Positions 12,305-23,400 of a stretch of 64,000 nucleotides of DNA are shown piece by piece. Below the pieces are notes generated by a model. It saw only the letters and a list, made by a program, of their open reading frames with translations. It did not search any database and was not told where the DNA came from. A program made the translations under genes and the position numbers. The stretch lies in the NCBI GenBank assembly GCA_037176885.1, contig JAWWNJ010000231.1, forward strand, positions 163,070 to 227,069, read 5' to 3'. This DNA is from Favolaschia claudopus. Its lineage: Eukaryota > Basidiomycota > Agaricomycetes > Agaricales > Mycenaceae. The number at the start of each line of letters is the position of its first letter. Position 1 is the stretch's first letter.

Positions 12305-12500
12305 ACGGATGGTGAGTCTCGTATAAACATAATCGGCCACACGCTGATGGCACTTTTTCCAGCGTATTCCAACTTGCAGCAGAACGCTAAAATGTATTGT
12401 GATTCTCAACATTTGATCGAAATGCATCGTTTCTCTCTCTCATTCGATTTGAGCTGTGTGTTCTCAATTCGGCTGGATTTCAACGAATTTCACCGTGACA
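12305..12500. other. Convergent intergenic gap
   Basis: Short shared 3' region between the two convergent F-box genes. No other feature seen. Confidence 0.5.
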
Positions 12501-14219
12501 TCACAGCACATAAAAGTCATCTTTACAATCCAATCTGCGCCTAGCAACGATCCGCGCAAGCTTCCTCTCCCTTCTCATCTCCCTCTTCGCCTCTCTCAAC
12601 GCCCCCTTCGTCGTTCTCCATTCCCGACCATGTTTAAACGCCTCCGCAACATCGCCGTCCTTCTCCTCCTCGTCATCTCCAAGATTTATCTCGTATGCGA
12701 GAATGTCAGCGTGAAGTGGAAAGGGATACGGATCTTCCCATTCAAGATCTCGGTCGTCGTTGACAGGGGCTCTGCGATGGGATTCCGTCCATTCGAAGTC
12801 GAGGTTCAGTAAATCGTCTTCGTCGTAGAAGAAACAGCTTTGTTGGGAATTTTGGTACAAACTTGGAGACGATCCGTCAAGGAGAGGTCTCAGTTCGATG
12901 TTACAGTCACTGCATGCGCTTGTGAGGGTGTCGGATTGGAGGTGCGGAGAGACGGTGAGTTTGACTATCTTCCTATCGCGCGTGGAAGCGCGGGCGGAGA
13001 GAAATGGGATCAGCCACTCGGGGTACGGGTCCCGATAGTGCGTCTCAATCGTCATTGAGAATAGCACGGGCCATCCATGATCTCTGCATATCGGATGGAG
13101 TATATGATGGGCGGCAGAGACACGAATGAGCTGCAGCTCGGTCGCTGTTTGGCTGAAGGACTGGATGAAGGCTAGATTCGTTGAGCTGAGCTCTAGATCC
13201 ACCAGTCGAAGCGTGCGTAAGCGAGGGAAGACTGGAGCCTCCCACTCCTGCGGCAAGGTGAGACTCTCGGATTCCAGGTCTGACCCGCTGAACGCGTGGA
13301 TGAGCTCGAGGCGCTCGAGATTGGGTAAGTTGAATGTTTGCGTGAGAATTCCAAAATCATAATCGCGAAAGCTGACGGCGAGAGTGGTTAGATTGCAAGC
13401 GTTGAATGGCGCTCCGAAATATGCGCCCTGCTGGAAGGAGAGACGGCGAATGATGAGGCTTTGAAGAGGCGAAGAAGGGCCTAGGATTGAGCGCAAAGCA
13501 ATTGAATGCTGGGGCGAATAAACAAGATCCAGATGGAGGCTGAGCGTCCGAAAGCCACTCAACCTCTGCAGCTCGAGGCCGGAGTCGATTCTTAGCGAGC
13601 GAACGACGCCGCCTGCTAGGAGATCCGTTAGGGAGGGAATTTTCAGGAATTGCATATTGTGAGAATATTCCTCTTCTATCACGGATATATGCAGCACTTC
13701 CAGGTTGACTGCAGAGAGAGCCGAGTCTTTGATATAGGAACACAGCGCCTCCAGCTGTCCCAACGTACACCGCAAGGCGAGCGATCGCCAGCGCTCAATA
13801 TGCGGTCCGATGACCACGAGAGCTTTTGCTATTGGCAATGGTCGTAGAGCACTGTACGACGTGTACCCGGTGAATGTGCCACTACTCCAGAGCGGACCAT
13901 CTGCCGACTGCCTCAACGACATATACGCCTCCAGATTGACGCTGATATCAAGCAACTGTGCCTGCGAACGCTCCAGAAATAACGGTGCCCATTTCCAGAA
14001 GCGGGTGCGGTGGGAGAGTCGAATGGTGGTCCAAATCTCTGGGGAGGCAAGCGTTAGCTCGCGAATTCGGTGGCTAATGTGGCTGAATTGAATGGGAAAG
14101 GGCGGGACGCGATGCCAGATAGGAATTGGTGAATCTGCAACGAGCTTTAAGATTTTGAGGAGGATGTTGGAAGGGAGAGTTGATAAAGTGAGAGCGGGGG
14201 GAGATGCGACGGGATTCAT
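12501..14219 (-). CDS. F-box protein, single exon
   Basis: An uninterrupted 572-residue ORF. Residues about 12-55 (LSTLPSNILLKILKLVADSP) form an F-box, followed by HISHRIRELTLASPEIWTTI, the usual second half in this family. The middle has LRR-like strands (LPNLERLELIHAF, FPRLRTLRLVDLEL). The C-terminus is acidic (LGDDEEEKDGDVAEAF) and then strongly basic (about residues 540-565), which may mark nuclear entry. It belongs to a different subgroup from the plus-strand copies, which begin MHRAL and have a different C-terminus. Intact, so probably functional. A role as an SCF substrate adaptor is inferred from the domain only. Confidence 0.85.
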   Translation of the reverse strand: MNPVASPPALTLSTLPSNILLKILKLVADSPIPIWHRVPPFPIQFSHISHRIRELTLASPEIWTTIRLSHRTRFWKWAPLFLERSQAQLLDISVNLEAYMSLRQSADGPLWSSGTFTGYTSYSALRPLPIAKALVVIGPHIERWRSLALRCTLGQLEALCSYIKDSALSAVNLEVLHISVIEEEYSHNMQFLKIPSLTDLLAGGVVRSLRIDSGLELQRLSGFRTLSLHLDLVYSPQHSIALRSILGPSSPLQSLIIRRLSFQQGAYFGAPFNACNLTTLAVSFRDYDFGILTQTFNLPNLERLELIHAFSGSDLESESLTLPQEWEAPVFPRLRTLRLVDLELSSTNLAFIQSFSQTATELQLIRVSAAHHILHPICRDHGWPVLFSMTIETHYRDPYPEWLIPFLSARASTRDRKIVKLTVSPHLQSDTLTSACSDCNIELRPLLDGSSPSLYQNSQQSCFFYDEDDLLNLDFEWTESHRRAPVNDDRDLEWEDPYPFPLHADILAYEINLGDDEEEKDGDVAEAFKHGREWRTTKGALREAKREMRRERKLARIVARRRLDCKDDFYVL

Positions 14220-14900
14220 AAGTAGTCACAAGCAAGTCAGAGATAATGGGGGTGAAACCCTTGCAATTCTGTTGTCTTTAAAAGTGGATGCATAAAAGGT
14301 AACTCGTCAAATAGAGTCATTTCGAATCAATGCGGGCGGTCCCGCGTCGAAGTCGATTTCCCGCCGGTCCGTAAATGGATTGATGTGTCAGATGAGATAA
14401 TTCCATTTTCCCCATCTCACGACACAGAGAACTGACTGATATATTAATATGCCTTCACCAGATTTGAATTTGAATCACTGGCAGAATAAATTATAAAATG
14501 CCGCGAGTCGACGACTCCTTAGAGTCCGTTTCGATCACCTTCGAATTCAACTCAAGTTGAAAAAATTTTCGAGTCGCCCCGCTAGGCGCCCAAATTTGAA
14601 GCTGTGTTCTTGGATATGTGGATGAGGGCAAGATGATGGCAAGATGAGGGAGGATGACGGTCGGGAAGGGCGCGTCAAGCACATGATCGTGCCAAGTTCC
14701 CGATCAGCGCGCCACCGTGACACGTCACCTCGCCCCTTGCACACCACACACCACTCGCGTTCGCGCTCCGGCTAGAAACAGCTACCAGGCTAGTACCAGC
14801 GCAAGCATTGTTTCCCGCTACTCATGATCTCATTTTGAAATGTATAGAACCGCCCAATAATTTGAAAAGGGACGAGGCTCAGCCAGGCGCGGGAAACAGG
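14220..14900. other. Intergenic, divergent promoter region
   Basis: No gene recognised between the divergent starts at 14219 and 14901. It contains an AT-rich block (14440-14500) and otherwise unremarkable sequence. Confidence 0.45.
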
Positions 14901-15156
14901 ATGCATCGAGCTCTCCAGATAACGGAAATAATATCTCTGATAGTGTCCAACTTTGATCCAGCCTCTTATAACTCTTGGCTCCGCACAAGTACAACGAATC
15001 CCAGGCCAACGCTGGCAGCCCTCGCTCGGTGTAGAATTTTTCACGAAGAAGCCGTTGGCATGCTGTGGGCTCAACAGCACACTCTCGGGAATCTGATGCG
15101 CTGTTTGGCTGTCGCGAGTTCCCCCCTCAATCCAATGTCCATCGTAGTCACGGTAA

Positions 15157-15240
15157 TAGGGGAAGTCAAAATTCGTTTTGGGGGGTCGATTATGAGTCGA
15201 TTATGAGTCGATTCTGGAGTCGATTCAAGTGACAGAATCC
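15157..15240 (+). repeat. Left terminal inverted repeat of Harbinger element
   Basis: Starts GGGGAAGTCAAAATT and carries three GTCGATT-type motifs. It pairs with 33535-33618 on the opposite strand. Confidence 0.8.
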
Positions 15241-15415
15241 ATCAAGAATCGACATCAACTTTGACCCCCCCACTTTTTACACTCGATTCTCACTCGATTC
15301 TGCGCCCAACACTTCGCCCTCAACCGCTTTTTTACCCGTCAAAACTTCAAAATAATTGTCTATACCTTAGAGGTTGTTATGTAATGATCAATACAAATTT
15401 TCTTCCGCTCCGTCC

Positions 15416-17346
15416 ATGCCCAGGATCTCCTCCCGCCAGCGGCGGGTGCGGGATGTGCTTACAGCGTTTATCGACCACCATACGGAGCGCTTCAAGAGCG
15501 CTTTTCGCCGCAAGAAAAAACTCCGGCGCGCCTTGGCTGCTGCCGGCTTCGCTGGCGAGGACATTACACTGGCAACACCATCATTCGCGCAGGCCATGGA
15601 CCCCATCGAAACAACCCTACTTGTCGATGCCTCAGACTCTGACAGCACCTCTTCTGGTTCCCTAGGGACTTCAGATTCATCCTCCACCTCCGACTCATCG
15701 GAAACCAGTGATGTCTGGTCCGAAATCTTTGGCTCTGACTGGCGCGAATCTACCTCAAGTTCTTCCGCTTCTTCGCTAGATTCCACTTCGCTGTTTAGCT
15801 CACAAAGTGACGCCGACATGCCTGATTTACATCCGGCGGGATATCCCGATTCCGACGAAGAAGACGATACAGACACTGGCAGCACATCTTCCAGTGAAGC
15901 TTGGGGCTCTAGCTCCGGATCAGATGCAGACGACGAGGACGGTGGATGGGGTGCTATGGATGTGGACAGTACAGCACCTTTTCCCGACCCTCGAACAAGC
16001 AATCCACTACGTTGGGTACGGCATAATATCGAGGAGATGTACGATGACCGTTATGAGGTCCCACGTAATGGTTTCCCTCGCGGCCCTTCCTTCCTCCCGT
16101 TCGTTCTTGCCACATACAAGATTGACCGGCCGGACTTGTTCCGTCAAGAGCTCCGCGTTTCTCCCGTCACGTTCGACAAAATCGTCAAAAAGCTTGCTGC
16201 CGATCCCGTGTTTGCCAACAACTCTCGCCACGCCCAGATGCCCGTCGAAACACAGCTTGCTATTGCGCTCTACCGTTTCGGACACTTCGGAAATGGTGCC
16301 GGACTTCAGAAGGTCGCGAACTGGGCAGGTGTAAGCAAGGGAACCGTCACACTAGTGACTCGACGTGTCATGACCGCCGTTCTGCGCCCCAGCTTCATGG
16401 CAAATGCTGTTCGCATGCCGACCGCTGCGGAGAAAGAACGCGCGAAGAATTGGGTCGAGGCACATTCATGTAAAGGGTGGCGCGATGGGTGGTGTATGGT
16501 CGACGGTACATTAGTGCCGCTTTTCTACCGGCCATTCTGGTTTGGCGAGAGTTATTTCGACAGGAAGTGTAACTATTCTTTGAACATTCAGGTACATTAA
16601 TTCGTTCTATCCTATATATCCTCTTTAACTACCACTCCGGCAGATAATTTCCCTCCCAAACCTACGCATCATCGACTTCGGTTACGGGTATACAGGCAGT
16701 ACACATGATTCTACGGCATGGGGCGAGACACGGATTGCAAAGGAACGCGAGTTACTTGACGACAACGAATTTGTTTGGGCAGATTCTGCATACACGGTAC
16801 GAAATTCCGTTCAGGCTGACATTTGTTATCTGACGGCTTGCATGTCAGCTCGAGAAATGGATGATTTCGCCATTTAAGAAGCCGTACAGCCTTCTCCCCG
16901 GTAATGAAGAGTTCAATAATCATGTGTCGATGGTGCGCATAAGGTCCGAACACACCATTGGCTTCTTGAAAGGCCGATTCCAGTCATTGAAGGGCCTTCG
17001 TGTGAGTATCAAGGACGAAAAAACTCACAAGCTGGCAACATATTGGGTTGCTGCTTGCATCGGTATCCACTCCTTTGCAATGCAGTGTGAGACTGAGGAA
17101 CGGGGCAGGGACAGCGATGATGAGGCTGTCATGGCGGACCCATTTATCGATGAAGGCCTCTCTTCGTCTTCGGATTCTGATGGAAATTTTGGTGGTGGAT
17201 CGTACGAAGATGCTCGAGGTCACGCAGGGAAGGAGAAGCGGGAGGAGCTCAAACGGCGTCTATTCAAAGCTAAAGCGCGACGTCGGCGCCATCGTGAACG
17301 TAGGGGACGAATGGAATATGGGATTACAGTCGAGACTGGTAGTTAA
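15416..17346 (+). CDS. PIF/Harbinger transposase (DDE_Tnp_4-type)
   Basis: This nuclease cuts and joins the element's ends. Exons 15416-16591, 16644-16796 and 16849-17346 are all multiples of three, with introns of 52 nt, giving about 608 residues. A Ser/Asp-rich acidic N-terminal region comes first (about residues 65-190). A helix-turn-helix region follows (ETQLAIALYRFGHFG, GVSKGTVTLVTRRVM). Then come the three acidic catalytic positions: CMVDGTLVPL, FVWADSAYT and RIRSEHTIGFLKGRF. A basic tail (RRRRHRERRGR) ends the protein. Nothing is missing, so it may be active. I took the ATG at 15416 rather than 15374 because it starts a basic, structured stretch; the upstream ATG is possible. Confidence 0.88.
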
Positions 17347-17483
17347 AAGAATGAAAATACGCTAACACTAATAATCAAAGTATTCTGACGGAAAGATGCT
17401 CTAAAAAGACTTGAAAGACGGTGAACCGGTATGTAGATTGTAGAATGAATGGATGCAGGATGACGCGAAGAAAGTAGCTATTA

Positions 17484-20400
17484 TCAATCAATATATGAAG
17501 GGTTTGACGGAAGAGAAGAGAAATTGAAGCTGTCCAGCTCACTGAAATTCTGCGACTGCGAATTCGAGGGTCCAGCATCGGCATTTCCGGAGAAGTTGCT
17601 GAAGTCGTTATAGCCATCATACTCCGATGCCTCAGACGCAGCGTAATGGGAAGAGGTAGAGGAGGCATGGGAAGCAGCATAACGAGAGGAACTGGAGGAA
17701 TAGGAAGCCGCGGAACTGAAGGGACCGGCGTGGGAGGTAGATGTCGATGGCTGCCCTCCTCCTCCTGCCAGCAGCATGCGTTGCTCGTGTGCATGAATGA
17801 GCCTGAGCTCCTTGATGCGAAGCTTCGCCATGTCCTTCTCCTGCTTAGCTTTCTGCTTTGCTCTCTTCTCTTCCCGCTTTCTCTTCTCGCGCAATTCAAA
17901 GCAACGACCCTTCACCTCTGTGGACTTCATTTCCTGACGAGTGCGGAGTGCGGCCAATTCCAGCTCTTTCTGGCGGGTTCTCTCGTCCTCCTTCGCAATC
18001 TCAGCAAATTCAGCCAACTTCGTCTTCTTGGTGGGCTTGGGAGCATCAGAAGGGGCGGAAACAGCAGGAGTAGATGTCGCAGGTTTGGGCGGGTTCTTAC
18101 GGCGAGGTTTTGGCTTCTCTTCACGTTCTCCGTCATCGTCAGCGTCCCCCACGTCGTCCTTGTCGACGTTCGGAGGTGCCGACTCCGACTCGACATCGGA
18201 AGACGGCTCATAATCATCTCCGCTACCCGTGGCATCCACTTCACTGGCCCTGCGCTTGCGGCTGCCGCGCTTGAGCTCTGGCTCAGGAGTGTGGCCCGGA
18301 GTGGCGTCCCATCCGTCCAAAGGCACGCTCGAAGCGCTGGCGTTGTCGTCAAATTCATCAACCTCGTCCCCGTGGACATCTGGGATGAGAACTCCGTCAT
18401 CGACCGCCGAGCCGCTGTGACCAAGCCCAGTAGGGATAAGGTTTGGGCGCTGCCCAATCAGCTCTCGCATCTGGAAAAACCAAGGGCATTTGTCCTTGAT
18501 CTTGGCTATCGAGGCGGTGAGTGACGACTACAAACGGCACAGTCAAACCACTCACCCCACTTGTTAGTCAGTGCATTGTCAGCGCCCATGTCGATCTGGT
18601 CAGCGCTGGTGAGGCCTGCACCCGTCTCACCCATCTCCTCGATGTAGGCGCGAGTTACGATAGCCATACTGGTTAGGAACGACGAGATGAGCTCCAAAAA
18701 AGGCAAAGAAAGTGAGTGTACTTACTTGCGCAGACGATTTTTTATTTTGTTCCCCAGTGGCGCCTTCTGCTTCGCTGTGAGACATTTGGGGATGATATCC
18801 TTGTACTTGGGGTCGTCCTTGAAGAGATGCACAAAAAGGGCCCAGTGCGCGTGAGTTTTTGGCGTTCCACCACCGTCCTGAGTAGAGGCGTTGGCGCCGC
18901 AAGGAGGGTACAACGAACGCTTGATGACAGCGGTCTCATTGATGTGAGTGAGCATCTTGAAGGTGAGCGGAGGGTCCGTCCATCTAGCTTGGAGGTGAGT
19001 AATTATTGTTGCGTACGAGCGGCCCGCTGATAGACCCGGTATTGGGCCAGGGCTGAATTTATTCATTTTCAGTTCAAGTGCTATTGTATTAAAAGCGTAA
19101 TACATTAAATACCAAGGGAATACGCTCGTATGAGGACTGGCGTTTGCCTGAGCGGCCAGTTAAAGGATTATACACTAAGTGGGAGGTCTGGCACTGTCTA
19201 CGACTGCGCTGGTATAGCGTGGAAGTTATAATATTCCAGAACAGACCTATCACGATAGGTCTCTAACCATCCGGAATAGGATTGGGAGTCGCCCTGTGTT
19301 CCGACCAAAGGCAGAATGAGTGGGATATTACTTGGAACTTATAAGAACCTGCCGAAAGGCCAGAAGGAGTGTTTCCTGGAGGCAAGAGGCTTTCACGAAT
19401 AATTCTATAAACCAATTGCGAGGGATTTGCGGACGCGGAATATTCCTACAAGGAACTACACGTCATGCCGAGGTGGCTGCCGCCGTATTACGATCAAGGA
19501 GCACGGTCCGAGGAGGGACACCCATTAATGCCAATTTGGGCAATATTGATTAGGCCGCAGCGGGCCACTGTCATAACATAATGATCGGGATAAGGGAGTG
19601 GAACTCAATGCACTTTTGATCCATTTCCTGTTCTGGCAACCAAGGATAGGGCGAGGGCATAGCGGGCCCTAGGTTTCTCTCACCATATACCCGTTTGTCA
19701 ATTGTTCGGTCTCTTATTATTTATTAGTGAAAGGTATAAAAGGCATCGTTTCCTGTACTGGTACTCTAGTGGATTCCCTCCTCTCGTTGTGAGCGTCAAG
19801 CCAGTATTGGCTTCGTGAACAACTAGACGTTGGACTCCATTCGAGATAAACTCCAGAAGCTTATTTGTTTCTTTGGTTTGTTTCGTCAATATATACTGTC
19901 TGTTGGATCATCTCTTGAATTGTACGCGTGGAATATTGGGAATTTTGGGAACTTACGCGTGGAATTATAAGAACTTTTGGCATACGGACGCGTGAAACGG
20001 TTATTGGACATCTTTCGCGAGTGATATATTGGCGCTTTAACAAGCAAATTAAACACCTAAACCTCTTGAGAAGAGTTACATCTCAAACCTTTGTTGAAAA
20101 CCCACACTTCCTGTGTCAACATAGGACTCGTATAAGACGATCTCTGTACAAAGTCAGCAATCGCGAAAGCTTAAGTTTAGTATATTTTGAGTATTAGGAT
20201 AGTTGGATTGCCACAGTCTATACTGGACTGGAACCCCGAACCTCGCACGTCGATCTCATAGTGGTTAGGATTATATTTAAGATTTGATTAGGGATTTAAT
20301 TCCTTTCATTTCTTGGGTGTTTTCCATAGTTGCCCTATAGTCAGCGTTTCATCTGGAGCCCACCGCGAGGGGTTCATCCATCTATTTCTATACTTCAAAG

Positions 20401-23400
20401 TAGAAATCTCAAGCCAAGTTTGGACTTGTTGCGTATAGAAATATCTCTACCTTCCTATACAGGATTATACCTTGGACTTACATCCGAGAAGAACGAATTA
20501 TTCGTTAAAAGCGCCGTTGACTTAGGTCAACATTTCGGTGCAACCAGACTCGTCAGAAATATCTGCGGACGGCGAACTTGCTTCCACATCATTCGCGAAA
20601 CCTAAACCACGCCGGTCTAGTCGGTTAAAAACACCAACAGACTTAGAACCTCTTCCTAGGAAGAAAAAGCGTACTCCTACTGAGGCAGGGAGATCACAAT
20701 CTCGAGCCAAAGCTAAGGAACGGGTTACAGCCTATAAAGGGAAACGCAAAGCTATCGCGAGTACTAGTACTCTGTCGGATCTAAACACACAACCTACCAT
20801 AGAGGAGGAAGTTGACGAGGAACAAACCAATCCTCCAGACTCTCCTTCTGCTACACAAAGTTCGCAAACCTTACCTTCCTCTCAATCATCGTCAAACGCG
20901 ATGGCTGACCAAAACGCACAAAATGCTCAAAACCCTAGGGTTGCGAGCTTCAAAGTTCCTTATGCTTGGGATCCAAACGCTCCCAAGTTTACCACGGATG
21001 ACTACGAAGACCTAAAAACCTTCATAGATCATGTTGGGCAAATATTCGAGTTGGCTGGTATAACTACCGACCAATCGCGAAAAGAACATTTGACCAATTA
21101 CCTTGGTGCAAAGAAGAAGGAGCAGTGGAGAGCACTGCCGGAGTACACTACAGGGACTTATGATGATTTCCTGAAGACAGTGTATAAGAGTTACCCTGAG
21201 ATTAATACGGACCGCACCGGTACTGTTGAAAATCTTAAGAAGCTCTGTAAACGTAATAAGGGGATTACTGTTTACGAAGAGGGAAAACTTCGTCGATTTG
21301 GAATCGAATACTACACTGAAGTCAAAAAGTTGTATACCGAGCCTGCGTTATTAACTAACCAGGTCGCGTGTAAGCAATACTTAGAGACTTTGGAGGCAGG
21401 ATTCAAAAACACGCTCGAAATAGCAATCGCGAACTCTGTCCTGATGAAAGCACAGTTCCCGAATCTTGGCGTAGCGGCCGTGGCTGGAGCAGACGCGACA
21501 GCTACGAATGATTCCAGAAAGGAAGATCCCATTAAGCTCCCGGAGCTTATAAAATTGGCAGAGACTCTAGCTGCTAACCAGCATGAGTCCCCTAGTGTTG
21601 TGATTGAACAAGAGCAGAAAGTGGTTCCTGGGAACAACTTAGGACTGCCTAGGGTTTTAATAAAATCCGAACCCTTTGAAGGGAAGCTCGAGACTATGGA
21701 AGGCGCCATAGCTCAGTTGCGGGACCAGCATGTCTTGACTCAAAGAACGTACGAAGAGAGGCACAATGAAATGATGAAAACTATGCAACAGTTCATGAGA
21801 GATCCTCCTCCGCACTTCAGTCGTGATAGGGACCGCGATCGCGATTACAATCGCTCGAGCTTCGCTTACAACTCCCAAGGGCCTAGCCAAAAGCCCTCTG
21901 GTCAAGATCGACCAGAGAAGAGAAGCGAAAGAGATTGCTTCTACTGCGAAGAGCCCGGTCACTACTCTCGCGAATGCCCCTACAAAGACGAGCACATCCA
22001 AAAGGGATATTTAATCGTCGAAGGAGGAAAGCATAAGCTCGGAGATGGTAGCTGGATTCCTTCGGGAAGTGGGACTCAGAAAACCAGAGTTGAAAACTAC
22101 TGGAAGAATAAGTCCGCCAGTCAGAACTGGAATACAGTTGACAGTTATTACAACGGCGAGACGGAAGGGCCTTCTTATGACCCGGAACTTCAAGCCGACG
22201 AAATTAAGTCGCTGAAAGTAAAACTCAGAAGAGCTGAGCAATACAATCTAGTTCAACAACAACAACAAGTGGTTCATCCCACTTATATGGCTCAGATGCA
22301 ACCTATCGCGACTGCTCAACCAGTCGTCGGGCAGGCGGAAGTGAATAATGTTGTTCATACCTTATTAATGAGGGGTCTCAGCATGTCGGATCCGCAAACC
22401 CAAGAGCAGTTTGTTGCAGCCACCAGGAATAATGCTAGGCAGGGTGGTGGCACTCCGCCAAATTTCTAAGTAGTCCAGGGATGGAGGCGAAGTCGCGGAC
22501 TAAGAACTTAGAAAAGCCTCCTGAGGACCGTAATACTAGAAACACCGCGGACAGCAGTCCTGATTGGAGGGCAAAGCCTGGAGAAGAGGCGGATAGATCT
22601 CAGAATACTGAGAGGGTTGAAACGCGACCGAGGCGAGAAATCGCGATAGGTGTCGAACTGCCTTACCGAAAGGTAAACCCGGTGGTTAATCGGCAAGCGG
22701 ACCAACCGGAAGTTGTAGAAGTGAGGGCTGATTCTCAAGAGGAGAAGGCCTATCAATTAAAAGCACCTGTGCAGAAGGATGGCCTTGGAAGGGCTGTCGC
22801 GAATAAAATTTTGAGCTCGGAAATTACTCTGGGTGTCAAGGAATTGGCTGGTGTGTCGCCTGAAGTAAGAGAAACTCTGCGGAGGGACTTCACCAAGGTC
22901 AGACGAACCAAGGCCCCTGGAGCGAAACAAGTAATGTTCGAAGAAGAGATTTCGGACTTACCGTTCCAGGATGACGATGAGGATGAACTGGAGTATGACG
23001 CACTCGATCTGGATGACCTTCCAGGGGTGTCTTCAGTCTTCGTTAGCACGATTGACACGGAGGATATGCCTGTGGGGGCAGTCGCGATACCTGACCCTTA
23101 CCTTCAATATCTGGAATCCTTAGGACCAGATGAGAAGCCTAGGCAGGTCTATGACCATAGAAGCGCGGCTGTTGGGAGAGACTCAGCTGATCTCAGAACG
23201 GTGTCTCCATCTATTAATAAACAAGGACGCGTTGAATGCGTCTTGGACTCAGGATCTCAAATCGTATCTATGTCGCTAGAACAAGCGGTAGAGTCGAAAT
23301 TAACTTGGGACCCGGATGTTCGCGTTTGGATGCAGAGTGCCAATAATTCTGTAGAGAGAGCGGTTGGCTTGGCCAGGAATGTTCCATTCAAATTTGGAGA

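Noticed and set aside
17646..18524. Plus-strand 292-codon ORF
   Set aside because: It is the shadow of the coiled-coil exon of the Harbinger accessory gene, whose splice joins keep phase.
19320..20197. ORFs inside the LTRs (77, 63, 60 and 89 codons), present twice
   Set aside because: They are duplicated only because the LTRs are, have no domain and lie across promoter sequence.
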